Below are positions 1 through 5,541 of a stretch of DNA of 5,541 nt, in pieces; the first letter of the stretch is position 1; each line of letters begins with the position of its first letter. The stretch comes from Nitrospirales bacterium (GTDB lineage: Bacteria; Nitrospirota; Nitrospiria; Nitrospirales; UBA8639). The translations under genes and the position numbers were made by a program. The notes beneath the pieces were generated by a model. That model had not been told where the DNA came from and searched no databases. It worked only from the letters and a program-made list of their open reading frames with translations. The stretch lies in assembly GCA_021604265.1 (NCBI GenBank), contig BQIY01000185.1:1-5541 (forward strand), given 5' to 3'.

Positions 1-1596
1 ATCTTTATAAATGACCTGCTGCTTAAACAACGCCTCAGGGCTGCCACCCAAGAGAATATCCGTTCCGCGACCGGCCATATTCGTCGCCAATGTTACGGCA
101 CTTTTTTGGCCGGCCAAAGCAATGATTTCAGCTTCTTTCTCATGAAACTTGGCGTTCAAGACATTATGTTGAATCCCACGATGCTTCAACAGCGTCGAAA
201 GACGTTCTGACTTTTCAATCGAAATCGTTCCCACCAACACCGGCTGCCCGCGGTCATGAAATTCCTTAATTTCGTCGGCAATGGCATTGAATTTTTCTTT
301 TTCCGTTCGAAAAACCACATCAGCATAGTCAATACGGACCATCGGACGATTGGTGGGAATGACATTGACATCCAAATTATAAATCTTGGCAAATTCCGCA
401 GCTTCAGTGTCCGCCGTTCCAGTCATCCCGGCTAACTTTTCATACATGCGGAAAAAGTTTTGGAACGTGACGGACGCCAGGGTTTGATTTTCATTCGCAA
501 TCTTCACCCCCTCTTTGGCTTCCACAGCTTGATGCAACCCGTCACTCCATCGACGTCCAGGCATCAGTCGTCCGGTAAATTCATCAACAATAATGACCTC
601 ACCATCCTTGACGACGTAGTCCACATCTCGTTTCCACAATACATGAGCCTGTAATGCCTTAATGACATGATGCACAAGACTTAAATGCTTCATGTCATAG
701 AGATTCTCAACTCCAAGCTGTTTTTCCACATTCGCATTGCCTTCATCCGTCAGCGTCACCGTTTTGGTTTTTTCTTCGATCGTATAATCCCGTTCATGCT
801 GCAAGTTCGGAATGATGCTGTTGATGCGATAATACATATCAGTGCTGGCTTCAGCCGGCCCGGAAATAATGAGCGGGGTTCGGGCTTCATCGATGAGGAT
901 GCTGTCGACTTCGTCCACAATCGCAAAAAACGGTTTTCGCTGCGAAAACTGACTTAAATCCGTGACCGTGAGATTATCGCGTAAATAGTCAAACCCGTAC
1001 TCGTTATTGGTTCCATAGGTAATATCCGCACGATAGGCTTCTGGCCTCGAACAGGGACGTAAATATTGCAACCGTTTATCAGGGGCATCATATGTAGAAT
1101 CAAAGAGGAACGACGCATCATGCTGAATAATGCCAAGTGTCAGGCCTAAGCCTGTATAGAGGGGGCCCATCCACTGGGCATCGCGTTTCGCGAGGTAATC
1201 ATTCACTGTCACCAAATGGGCACCCTTGCCGGCTAACGCATTGAGATAGACGGGAAGCGTGGCAACCAACGTCTTTCCTTCACCAGTTCGCATTTCTGCA
1301 ATTCGTCCTTGATGCAACACCATGCCGCCCAAAAGCTGCACATCAAAATGCCGCATACCTAAACGCCGCTTGGACATTTCACGACAGACCGCGAACGCCT
1401 CGGGCAAAATATCGTCCAACGTTTCACCGGCTTCTAATCGTTTTTTGAATGTTTGGGTTTGGTCCGCCAGCCCTTCGTCTGAGAGCGGCGTGAGTGACGC
1501 TTCTAATTCATTAATCTTATCAATAACCGGCTGAAAGGCCTTGAGTTCTCGATCGTTCTTACTTCCAAAAAGAATGTTCAGGAGTTGAATAAACAT
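1..1596 (-). CDS. secA: Preprotein translocase ATPase SecA, N-terminal 532 residues (3' end beyond left edge)
   Basis: SecA is the cytoplasmic ATPase motor that pushes unfolded preproteins through SecYEG. The reading frame is open from the ATG at 1596 to the window edge. It shows the family's motifs at nearly the E. coli numbering: Q-motif (FDVQLLGG, 84-91), Walker A MRTGEGKT (102-109), [14 protein letters not shown] (195-208), Walker B DEVD (228-231), then the preprotein-binding domain ([14 protein letters not shown], about 340-353), AGMTGTAD (389-396), GTISIEKSE (456-464) and NMAGRGTDI (506-514). About 370 residues (rest of NBD2, helical scaffold, wing and C-terminal tail) lie outside the window, assuming the usual length near 900. 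The start is secure: an in-frame TAA lies at 1621-1623 and the N-terminus [18 protein letters not shown] is typical. No Shine-Dalgarno sequence is visible. Residues 156-185 are roughly 18 longer than in E. coli SecA. It is transcribed away from the other genes here. Confidence 0.98.
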   Translation of the reverse strand, partial: MFIQLLNILFGSKNDRELKAFQPVIDKINELEASLTPLSDEGLADQTQTFKKRLEAGETLDDILPEAFAVCREMSKRRLGMRHFDVQLLGGMVLHQGRIAEMRTGEGKTLVATLPVYLNALAGKGAHLVTVNDYLAKRDAQWMGPLYTGLGLTLGIIQHDASFLFDSTYDAPDKRLQYLRPCSRPEAYRADITYGTNNEYGFDYLRDNLTVTDLSQFSQRKPFFAIVDEVDSILIDEARTPLIISGPAEASTDMYYRINSIIPNLQHERDYTIEEKTKTVTLTDEGNANVEKQLGVENLYDMKHLSLVHHVIKALQAHVLWKRDVDYVVKDGEVIIVDEFTGRLMPGRRWSDGLHQAVEAKEGVKIANENQTLASVTFQNFFRMYEKLAGMTGTADTEAAEFAKIYNLDVNVIPTNRPMVRIDYADVVFRTEKEKFNAIADEIKEFHDRGQPVLVGTISIEKSERLSTLLKHRGIQHNVLNAKFHEKEAEIIALAGQKSAVTLATNMAGRGTDILLGGSPEALFKQQVIYKD

Positions 1597-1781
1597 GTGG
1601 CAGAACCAATCATTAAACAGTTAACACAATTGTGGGATGTGACATACGAAGGATAAACGATGTCAAGAATGATTCTAGATGAGATAGCGTAAGACAAAGT
1701 TAAGAATAATTACTTACAAACTATCTGTCTGGGAATTTAGAGGTCAAGCAGAAATATATAGAACGCCCGACCCTGGACATT

Positions 1782-1809
1782 AGTATACCTGAATAGAGGA
1801 GGGAATCAA
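1782..1809 (-). promoter_or_regulatory. Candidate sigma70-type promoter for secA
   Basis: Read on the minus strand, TTGATT (1809-1804) is separated by 16 bp from TATACT (1787-1782), which differs from TATAAT at one base. A start near 1775 would give a leader of about 180 nt before the secA ATG. A perfect TTGACA also occurs closer to the gene on the same strand (1666-1661), but I find no good -10 box at 16-18 bp from it, so it ranks second. The call rests on sequence matches only. Confidence 0.35.
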
Positions 1810-1995
1810 TAGAATGGCTGGTGAAAGAACTTCGTGACGCATAAACTATTTGCTTGCATCGTACATGACTTCACCACGGGAAAAACAACTAAATCCGAGG
1901 GCTCAATAATCCAGAAACGACATGAAAGATCATCACGCAGGCTTGGCATTCAATTTTAAAATCTCTGAAATGAGTTATTCGAGTGTGCTCCGCAG

Positions 1996-2052
1996 CCTAA
2001 TTAGGTTGGCAATCAGTTGCCGGCATCGGGGCCAGAATCAAGCGAGACGCTT
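1996..2052. repeat. Cluster of three short perfect inverted repeats
   Basis: Three separate perfect dyads fall within 57 bp. They are the palindrome CCTAATTAGG (1996-2005), GGCAA-TCAG-TTGCC (2008-2021, 5-bp arms, 4-nt loop) and AAGCG-AGA-CGCTT (2040-2052, 5-bp arms, 3-nt loop). They could be stem-loops of a small RNA, protein-binding sites or chance. There is no run of T after any of them on either strand, so they are not ordinary terminators. The arms are short and the functional reading is weak, although the bases are as stated. Confidence 0.35.
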
Positions 2053-2250
2053 AGCCTTTCCAACCATCTTTCATGAACTCCTTACACTTTTTAAAAATCT
2101 ACGATGGTGACCAAAAGTCTAAGCATTTCCTTGAGATTGACAAAAAAGAACGAACGGCACCGACGAAGTGTTGCATCCGTTAGTATTCATAGGCAAAGAC
2201 TCGTAGAAAATACAGTTGTTCATGAAGTAACTTAGGGCTTGGTAGAACGC

Positions 2251-2273
2251 ATGACAGTCAAGGCAGTTGTCAT
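2251..2273. promoter_or_regulatory. Operator-like dyad overlapping the PEP-CTERM gene promoter
   Basis: ATGACA (2251-2256) and its exact reverse complement TGTCAT (2268-2273) are separated by 11 bp. The arrangement suits a dimeric helix-turn-helix regulator contacting two half-sites. The right arm overlaps the candidate -35 box TTGTCA (2267-2272), which would suit repression, or activation from a -35-proximal site. I cannot name the regulator. Confidence 0.35.
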
Positions 2274-2293
2274 CTCCATTTCCCTTATATTAT
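2267..2293 (+). promoter_or_regulatory. Candidate sigma70-type promoter for the PEP-CTERM gene
   Basis: TTGTCA (2267-2272; five of six matches to TTGACA) is followed after 15 bp by TATTAT (2288-2293; five of six matches to TATAAT). The spacer is shorter than the optimal 17 bp, so the promoter may be weak or need an activator. Transcription would start near 2300, leaving a leader of about 17 nt that contains the strong ribosome binding site. I also looked for a sigma54 site, because PEP-CTERM genes in some bacteria depend on RpoN. None has the GG-N10-GC spacing. Confidence 0.38.
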
Positions 2294-2304
2294 CAGTATA
2301 TTGA

Positions 2305-2310
2305 AAGGAG
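2305..2310 (+). promoter_or_regulatory. Strong Shine-Dalgarno for the PEP-CTERM gene
   Basis: AAGGAG ends 6 nt before the ATG at 2317, which fixes that start. It is the only gene in the window with a clear Shine-Dalgarno sequence. Confidence 0.85.
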
Positions 2311-2316
2311 CAAGAG

Positions 2317-2970
2317 ATGTTTGTATCCACACCAAGATGGTCAGCTTCCCTCTGCATTACCTTATTACTGTGTTTTGTCTGCTCAACTTCTGCTCTCGGG
2401 CATGGCATAACCTTTAAGACAGACTTTAATGATCCCACAGCTGGACCAGGAACGATTTTAGACCAAAGCTCCATCAGTCCCGCTCGAATTTTTCAATATA
2501 CAGAAAATAATGTGTATGCAACGGCCATTCGAGACGTAGACGCAGAAAGTCACTTCCACCTCTTCGGGGATGGGCTGGTTATGGCCGGAGACTCCGAAGG
2601 CGTGAGCTTCACATTTGGCGGACCAAATCCAACAACTCCGTTCAATGCATTCAGTGTTGACGTCACGGAACTCGGAACAGTCGATACGATATTCACACCG
2701 TTTATGGGGACAACGGCGGGACCATCGTCTCTCATTACCGGCACAGGACTCTTCACGTTCGATGAAAATGCCTGGTCCGGCATTTCGTCGTTCACGGCAA
2801 CGTTTGGAAACGCGTTGCCGGGAGAAACATCCAGGCTTGTTTTCACTGACTTGAACGTCCATCAAGCCGAAACGAACCCGAACCCGGTCCCTGAACCTGG
2901 AACCCTCGGTCTGTTTGGAGCTGGATTGATCGGGCTTGGGCTTCTGCGTTATCGAAAAAAATCGTCGTAA
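2317..2970 (+). CDS. Secreted PEP-CTERM sorting-domain protein, function unknown
   Basis: This 217-residue protein has a Sec signal peptide (about 1-28, hydrophobic core SLCITLLLCFVC, likely cleavage near SALG/HG). A mature domain without cysteine follows, rich in Gly, Thr, Ser, Phe and Val in alternating patterns that suggest a beta-sandwich. The C-terminus is a complete PEP-CTERM sorting signal: NPVPEPGT (PEP at 192-194), a short Gly/Leu membrane helix (197-210) and a basic end RYRKKSS. In this family the motif is recognised by an exosortase (EpsH/Xrt type), which cleaves it during delivery to the cell surface or exopolysaccharide matrix, so surface or extracellular location is inferred. 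The exosortase is not in the window. I do not recognise the central domain (30-185) and assign no ligand or activity. The gene appears monocistronic, with its own promoter and ribosome binding site and a hairpin after the stop. Confidence 0.93.
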   Translation: MFVSTPRWSASLCITLLLCFVCSTSALGHGITFKTDFNDPTAGPGTILDQSSISPARIFQYTENNVYATAIRDVDAESHFHLFGDGLVMAGDSEGVSFTFGGPNPTTPFNAFSVDVTELGTVDTIFTPFMGTTAGPSSLITGTGLFTFDENAWSGISSFTATFGNALPGETSRLVFTDLNVHQAETNPNPVPEPGTLGLFGAGLIGLGLLRYRKKSS

Positions 2971-2995
2971 CCATTATTGCCAAGCAAGTGTGTGA

Positions 2996-3039
2996 CCTGT
3001 AAGGATCAAACAAAAGATTATCTGTTTGATTCTTACAGG
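2996..3039 (+). terminator. Long 17-bp hairpin downstream of the PEP-CTERM gene (terminator-like, no U-tract)
   Basis: The left arm (2996-3012, beginning CCTGTAAGG) pairs with the right arm (3023-3039, ending CTTACAGG) over all 17 positions around a 10-nt loop. The only non-Watson-Crick position is a G that can pair with U in RNA. It starts 25 nt after the stop codon at 2970. No run of T follows on the plus strand (AATGCCTTACCC), nor on the minus strand, so it is not a textbook intrinsic terminator. It may protect the 3' end of the mRNA, act with a termination factor, or be one copy of a dispersed palindromic repeat. Confidence 0.6.
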
Positions 3040-3064
3040 AATGCCTTACCCGCTTACTTTATGG

Positions 3065-3096
3065 AGAAGCGTCAGCAGGAGGCTCACACCGCTTCT
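3065..3096. repeat. Second, weaker inverted repeat between the PEP-CTERM gene and the TonB operon
   Basis: AGAAGCG (3065-3071) is the exact reverse complement of CGCTTCT (3090-3096), with an 18-nt gap. The right arm abuts the candidate -35 box TTGACA (3096-3101), so the dyad could be an operator for the downstream operon or an extra termination structure. No T-run follows. Confidence 0.3.
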
Positions 3097-3125
3097 TGAC
3101 ACTCTGAAAATACCTTCCATAAGAT
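3096..3125 (+). promoter_or_regulatory. Candidate sigma70-type promoter for the TonB-TPR-TonB operon
   Basis: A perfect -35 box TTGACA (3096-3101) is followed after 18 bp by TAAGAT (3120-3125; four of six matches to TATAAT). An overlapping alternative -10 is CATAAG at 16 bp. Transcription would start near 3132, giving a leader of about 97 nt ahead of the ATG at 3229. It is the best promoter match in front of the operon and lies after the hairpin of the preceding gene. Confidence 0.45.
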
Positions 3126-3228
3126 GAACGAACCTTCCAGATATTGAATGCGAGCACAACGCTTTACGCATTACAAAAAGAGCCATATTCATTCAACGCG
3201 GAGCTGACTACTCACTCTCTGTGCTCCC

Positions 3229-3819
3229 ATGATACATCAATCACTGAATGCCGGCATTGCTTCTGCCATACTTCTCTTCTCACCGCTGCTCATCGGAATC
3301 CCAAGCGGACTGGCACAAGGACCAGAACACGACGAAGTTGAAACGCTCGAGATTATTGAGGTTCCAGGTACTGCCGTCACGCAAAAACCTCGCAACCTCT
3401 CCTTTCCGGAACCGGACACGGCTTCGCTGCACCCCGTATTCAATGACTCGTTGCTACAGATTCCGGTTTCGCTCGCGATCGCTCGTCCTGTTCCGAAACC
3501 CACGCCTGCCCTTGATCCTGTCGGGCGTATAAAAGGGGTACGCTCGCCTGTCAAACCGATCAAAGCCGAACGTCCGACATACCCGCGCTTCGCGAGAGAG
3601 CAAGGATGGGAAGGGGTCACCGTGGTTCGAATCACGGTTGAGACTGATGGACGTGTAGTCTCAGCCTCTACGCAAAAAAGTTCAGGGTTTCCCCTTTTAG
3701 ACGAAAGTGCGGTGCAAACGGTGACCCAATGGGTTTTTACTCCAGCGAAAAATGGAGAATTCACTGTTGCCTCGACTGTCGATCTTCCGATACGCTTTGA
3801 CTTGGACCAACCCAATTAA
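3229..3819 (+). CDS. Exported protein with TonB C-terminal domain (TonB-like, no canonical anchor)
   Basis: This 196-residue protein starts with a hydrophobic segment (about 8-29, ending SGLA/QG) that reads as a signal peptide or weak anchor. A linker with Pro-rich parts follows (about 30-113, including RPVPKPTPALDP at 86-97). A clear TonB C-terminal domain spans about 114-193: RPTYPRFAREQGWEG (115-129), VRITVETDGRV (133-143), SSGFPLLDESAV (151-162) and the WVFTPA motif (168-173). In true TonB proteins this domain contacts the TonB box of outer-membrane receptors. The N-terminal helix lacks the S-x3-H motif used with ExbB/ExbD and has almost no positive charge before it. Residues 38-50 (ETLEIIEVPGTAV) resemble a TonB box. 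The start is fixed by an in-frame TGA at 3205-3207 with no other ATG between, yet no Shine-Dalgarno is seen (GCGGAG at 3198-3203 is too far). First gene of the operon. It could equally be a TonB with an atypical anchor. Confidence 0.88.
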   Translation: MIHQSLNAGIASAILLFSPLLIGIPSGLAQGPEHDEVETLEIIEVPGTAVTQKPRNLSFPEPDTASLHPVFNDSLLQIPVSLAIARPVPKPTPALDPVGRIKGVRSPVKPIKAERPTYPRFAREQGWEGVTVVRITVETDGRVVSASTQKSSGFPLLDESAVQTVTQWVFTPAKNGEFTVASTVDLPIRFDLDQPN

Positions 3820-3820
3820 C

Positions 3821-4909
3821 ATGATGCGTCTTCCGAATACCCCAAGTCCTATTCCCCGGCGAAACCTGATCAGCATTCCGCACTGGCTGTTGATCATGAC
3901 AGGATGGATGCTCCTGATTACTCCATTGACGGCGTTCGCCGATGAAGCCCTTGATCAGTTTAACCTGGCTCATCAACATGTCCAACAAGGTCAACATGAG
4001 CAAGCCATCAATGCCCTTGAAAACGCCATCAATGCTTATCCACACTTCGCGGAAGCTCACCATTTGCTTGGGCTCGTCTATTTCACTGGACTTCAGCAGC
4101 CGGAAAAAGCCATTGCCGCGCTGAAACAGGCCGTCACCTATTATCCCAACTTCGCTCGCGCCCACATGGACCTGGGAACAGTCCTTCATCATCAACAAAA
4201 CATGACGGAAGCAGAAGCCGCCTTTCAAAAGGCGGTCACGCTGTACCCTCGATTTCTAGAGGCCCAGCTTGCCTTGGCTAACCTCTACGATCAGACGACG
4301 CAAACTCAAAAGGCGATTACCGCGTATACGTCCGCACTCCAACTGAAACCTGACCAGACCGACGTGCTCTATAAACTCGCCTACTGGCATCATCAAGCCG
4401 GCGACGAACAACACGCGCATGCAATGCTTAACCGCCTCCAACAAGCTGACCCCAATCATCTGGAAAGCTGGCTTCTTCAAGGCGAAATATTTGAAACAGA
4501 ACGTCAGCCCGATCGTGCCATTGAGGCCTATGAACAGGCCCTCACGATCAAGGGAGATTTGCTGGCTCCACACCATGCCTTAGGGTTTTTGTACCAGGAT
4601 CAGGGGAAAAGCGAACAAGCGGCCGCACATTTTTCGGAAGTCGTCAAGCTTGACCCTAATAACCCAGAAGCGCACCTCAATTTCGGAGTTATTTTAGCCG
4701 GCTTAAAACAATTGGATGACGCTGAACGAGAATATCAGACGGCGATCTCGCTCGAACCGAACCTCACGGAAGGGTATTACAACCTCGGAGTGTTCTATGA
4801 ATTTCACCGGAAAGACACAGACAGAGCGTTAGTCCAGTATCAAGCATATTTACAACACGGCGGAACCGATGAACGCATCTCAAAATTAGTCAAGAAACTT
4901 CGACCATGA
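3821..4909 (+). CDS. Periplasmic tetratricopeptide (TPR) repeat protein, nine repeats
   Basis: From the ATG at 3821 this encodes 362 residues. The N-terminus has RR at 13-14, a hydrophobic core (about 16-37) and a likely signal peptidase site after LTAFA (40/41). Nine consecutive 34-residue TPR units then fill about 43-345, with the usual pattern of A/G at position 8, Y/F at 11, A at 20 and P at 32. Examples are LGLVYFTG, LGFLYQDQGK and LDPNNPEAH. A short basic helix (KLVKKLRP) ends the protein. TPR arrays are protein-binding scaffolds and the partner cannot be read from sequence. I prefer 3821 to the upstream in-frame ATG at 3752 because it begins one base after the preceding stop and gives a clean signal peptide. 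A second ATG at 3824 is equally possible. No Shine-Dalgarno is present, so translation is probably coupled to the gene before. TPR proteins next to tonB are known from TonB2-type systems, which supports a role in the same complex. Confidence 0.92.
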   Translation: MMRLPNTPSPIPRRNLISIPHWLLIMTGWMLLITPLTAFADEALDQFNLAHQHVQQGQHEQAINALENAINAYPHFAEAHHLLGLVYFTGLQQPEKAIAALKQAVTYYPNFARAHMDLGTVLHHQQNMTEAEAAFQKAVTLYPRFLEAQLALANLYDQTTQTQKAITAYTSALQLKPDQTDVLYKLAYWHHQAGDEQHAHAMLNRLQQADPNHLESWLLQGEIFETERQPDRAIEAYEQALTIKGDLLAPHHALGFLYQDQGKSEQAAAHFSEVVKLDPNNPEAHLNFGVILAGLKQLDDAEREYQTAISLEPNLTEGYYNLGVFYEFHRKDTDRALVQYQAYLQHGGTDERISKLVKKLRP

Positions 4910-5541
4910 CCTCGGTCTCTGCGATTCAAGAAGATATCTCACCTCGAACATTCGTCATGTGCGGCGTCTTGTCGCTCCTGCTTCATGCATGTTTACTGGC
5001 AGGATTGAGCCTGATCCAAACAGCCAAACCTGTCGCCGAGACCGTACCAGTCGTCAACGTCACGCTCCTTACCACTGAAGTCCCAACCGAACCTGAAAGC
5101 TCCAACACGGCAACCGAGACAGAGTCACCGTCCCTGCAAACCGTACCACGTCGAACTCCCTCACCACCCGTTACGCAACCAATTCAACCACAGATCTCAC
5201 AACCACAACCGATTAGAACAACGGCGTCACTCACACTCGACACGATTCCAACACCAATAGAGCCACTGATTCCAGCAAGAAAAGCTCGAACATTGAAAGA
5301 CACGTTAGCGTCAGATACCTTGTTTGCCCAAAGTGCAACCAAAATGGTGAAGCGTTCAAGAACAAATGCGACCGTTCCATCTGCAGCGAACAACGCACAC
5401 ATGACAATCGCGAAACTTCCAACGGCTAGACCGTTACCAGCATCTGTGACATCAATTGAGACGACATCTCGAACCTCGTTGCCTTCAAAAACACGGCGAT
5501 TGACCGCAAGCCTTCCAGCAGCAGAAGGATTGGGAATGAAA
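4906..5541 (+). CDS. TonB-family energy transducer, N-terminal 212 residues (continues past right edge)
   Basis: The frame opens at ATG 4906 inside the TPR gene's stop (ATGA overlap) and stays open to the window end. Residues 1-14 are a short cytoplasmic tail. Residues 15-37 form one hydrophobic helix containing SLLLHACLLAGL, whose S23-x3-H27 spacing matches the Ser16/His20 motif that E. coli TonB needs to work with ExbB/ExbD. From about 41 onward the chain is a long, low-complexity periplasmic spacer rich in Thr, Pro, Ser, Gln and basic residues (for example TQPIQPQISQPQPIR, about 90-104) with no predicted domain. This is the layout of a TonB or TolA-like protein. The C-terminal TonB domain, if present, lies beyond 5541 and was not seen. 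No strong Shine-Dalgarno precedes it, so coupling to the TPR gene is likely. TolA is the main alternative, but the S-x3-H helix and the first gene of the operon favour TonB. Confidence 0.82.
   Translation, partial: MTSVSAIQEDISPRTFVMCGVLSLLLHACLLAGLSLIQTAKPVAETVPVVNVTLLTTEVPTEPESSNTATETESPSLQTVPRRTPSPPVTQPIQPQISQPQPIRTTASLTLDTIPTPIEPLIPARKARTLKDTLASDTLFAQSATKMVKRSRTNATVPSAANNAHMTIAKLPTARPLPASVTSIETTSRTSLPSKTRRLTASLPAAEGLGMK

Larger units (their letters stand above)
1597..2316. other. Gene-poor divergent intergenic region, about 720 bp
   Basis: No convincing gene lies between secA and the PEP-CTERM gene. The longest plus-strand frame here (1922-2110, 62 codons) has no ribosome binding site, no recognisable domain and an unremarkable composition, so I treat it as chance. 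Visible content is a candidate secA promoter on the minus strand, a cluster of small inverted repeats at 1996-2052, a dyad at 2251-2273, and a candidate promoter for the downstream gene. The length is generous for a divergent promoter region. A decayed gene or a small RNA is possible, but I recognise neither. Confidence 0.7.

Noticed and set aside
2008..2022. Sigma54-like element TTGGCAATCAGTTGCC
   Set aside because: GG and GC are separated by 9 bases, not the required 10, and it lies about 300 bp from the nearest start. Better explained as a small hairpin.
2051..2083. Minus-strand seven-residue micro-ORF (MKDGWKG) behind AAGGAG
   Set aside because: The spacing from AAGGAG to ATG is only 3 nt and the peptide is too short to support. 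Probably coincidence.
1922..2110. Plus-strand open frame of 62 codons in the secA/PEP-CTERM gap
   Set aside because: No ribosome binding site, no signal or domain, ordinary composition, and it runs through the inverted-repeat cluster. Treated as chance.
2154..2175. Possible sigma54 site GGCACC...TTGCAT upstream of the PEP-CTERM gene
   Set aside because: The two half-elements are 5 bases too far apart for a -24/-12 promoter.
2347..2385. Lipoprotein signal (cysteines at residues 12, 19 and 22) in the PEP-CTERM protein
   Set aside because: None of the cysteines sits in a proper L-[AS]-[GA]-C lipobox. An ordinary signal peptidase I site fits better.
3144..3341. Plus-strand TTG-started frame overlapping the start of the TonB-like gene
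   Set aside because: No ribosome binding site, no recognisable protein, and it overlaps a gene with a clear domain in another frame.
3237..3815. Long minus-strand frame opposite the TonB-like gene
   Set aside because: It mirrors the codon pattern of the real gene. The plus-strand product has a recognisable TonB domain and this one has none.
3752..3820. Upstream in-frame start for the TPR gene (23 extra residues)
   Set aside because: It would overlap the preceding gene by 68 bp, has no ribosome binding site, and would bury the signal peptide behind an unlikely N-terminal extension.
5184..5422. Minus-strand frames opposite the TonB spacer
   Set aside because: Shadows of the low-complexity plus-strand coding sequence, with no start signal or domain.

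Overview
The window looks like a chromosomal segment of a Gram-negative, diderm bacterium. A PEP-CTERM surface protein with a signal peptide and two TonB-family proteins require an outer membrane and an export system. Moderate GC, the form of SecA (an extra segment in the first nucleotide-binding domain) and the PEP-CTERM/TonB combination would fit a Nitrospira-like organism, perhaps one of the lower-GC marine types. That is recollection-based inference and was not tested by a search.

Layout. Positions 1-1596 (minus strand) hold the N-terminal 532 residues of the preprotein translocase ATPase SecA, which runs off the left edge. Positions 1597-2316 are a gene-poor gap of about 720 bp between divergently oriented genes. 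The gap holds a candidate secA promoter, a cluster of small inverted repeats, and a candidate promoter with an overlapping operator-like dyad in front of the next gene. Positions 2317-2970 (plus strand) encode a 217-residue secreted PEP-CTERM protein, followed by a 17-bp hairpin (2996-3039). A second candidate promoter (3096-3125) precedes a tight three-gene plus-strand operon. Its genes are a short exported protein with a TonB C-terminal domain (3229-3819), a periplasmic nine-repeat TPR protein (3821-4909, one base after the previous stop), and a membrane-anchored, Thr/Pro/Ser-rich TonB-like protein (4906 to beyond the right edge, sharing ATGA with the TPR stop).

How the genes may work together. 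SecA powers Sec export of every other product in the window, but its presence here is probably coincidental. The three-gene operon is the most interesting part. It pairs a conventional TonB N-terminus (with the S-x3-H helix motif that ExbB/ExbD systems use) with a second TonB C-terminal domain on a protein that has only a signal-peptide-like N-terminus, and places a TPR scaffold between them. TPR proteins beside tonB are known from TonB2-type systems of Vibrio and Shewanella, so a specialised TonB energy-transduction complex is a reasonable reading. No exbB, exbD, receptor, exosortase, mobile element, tRNA, rRNA or CRISPR array is visible in the window.
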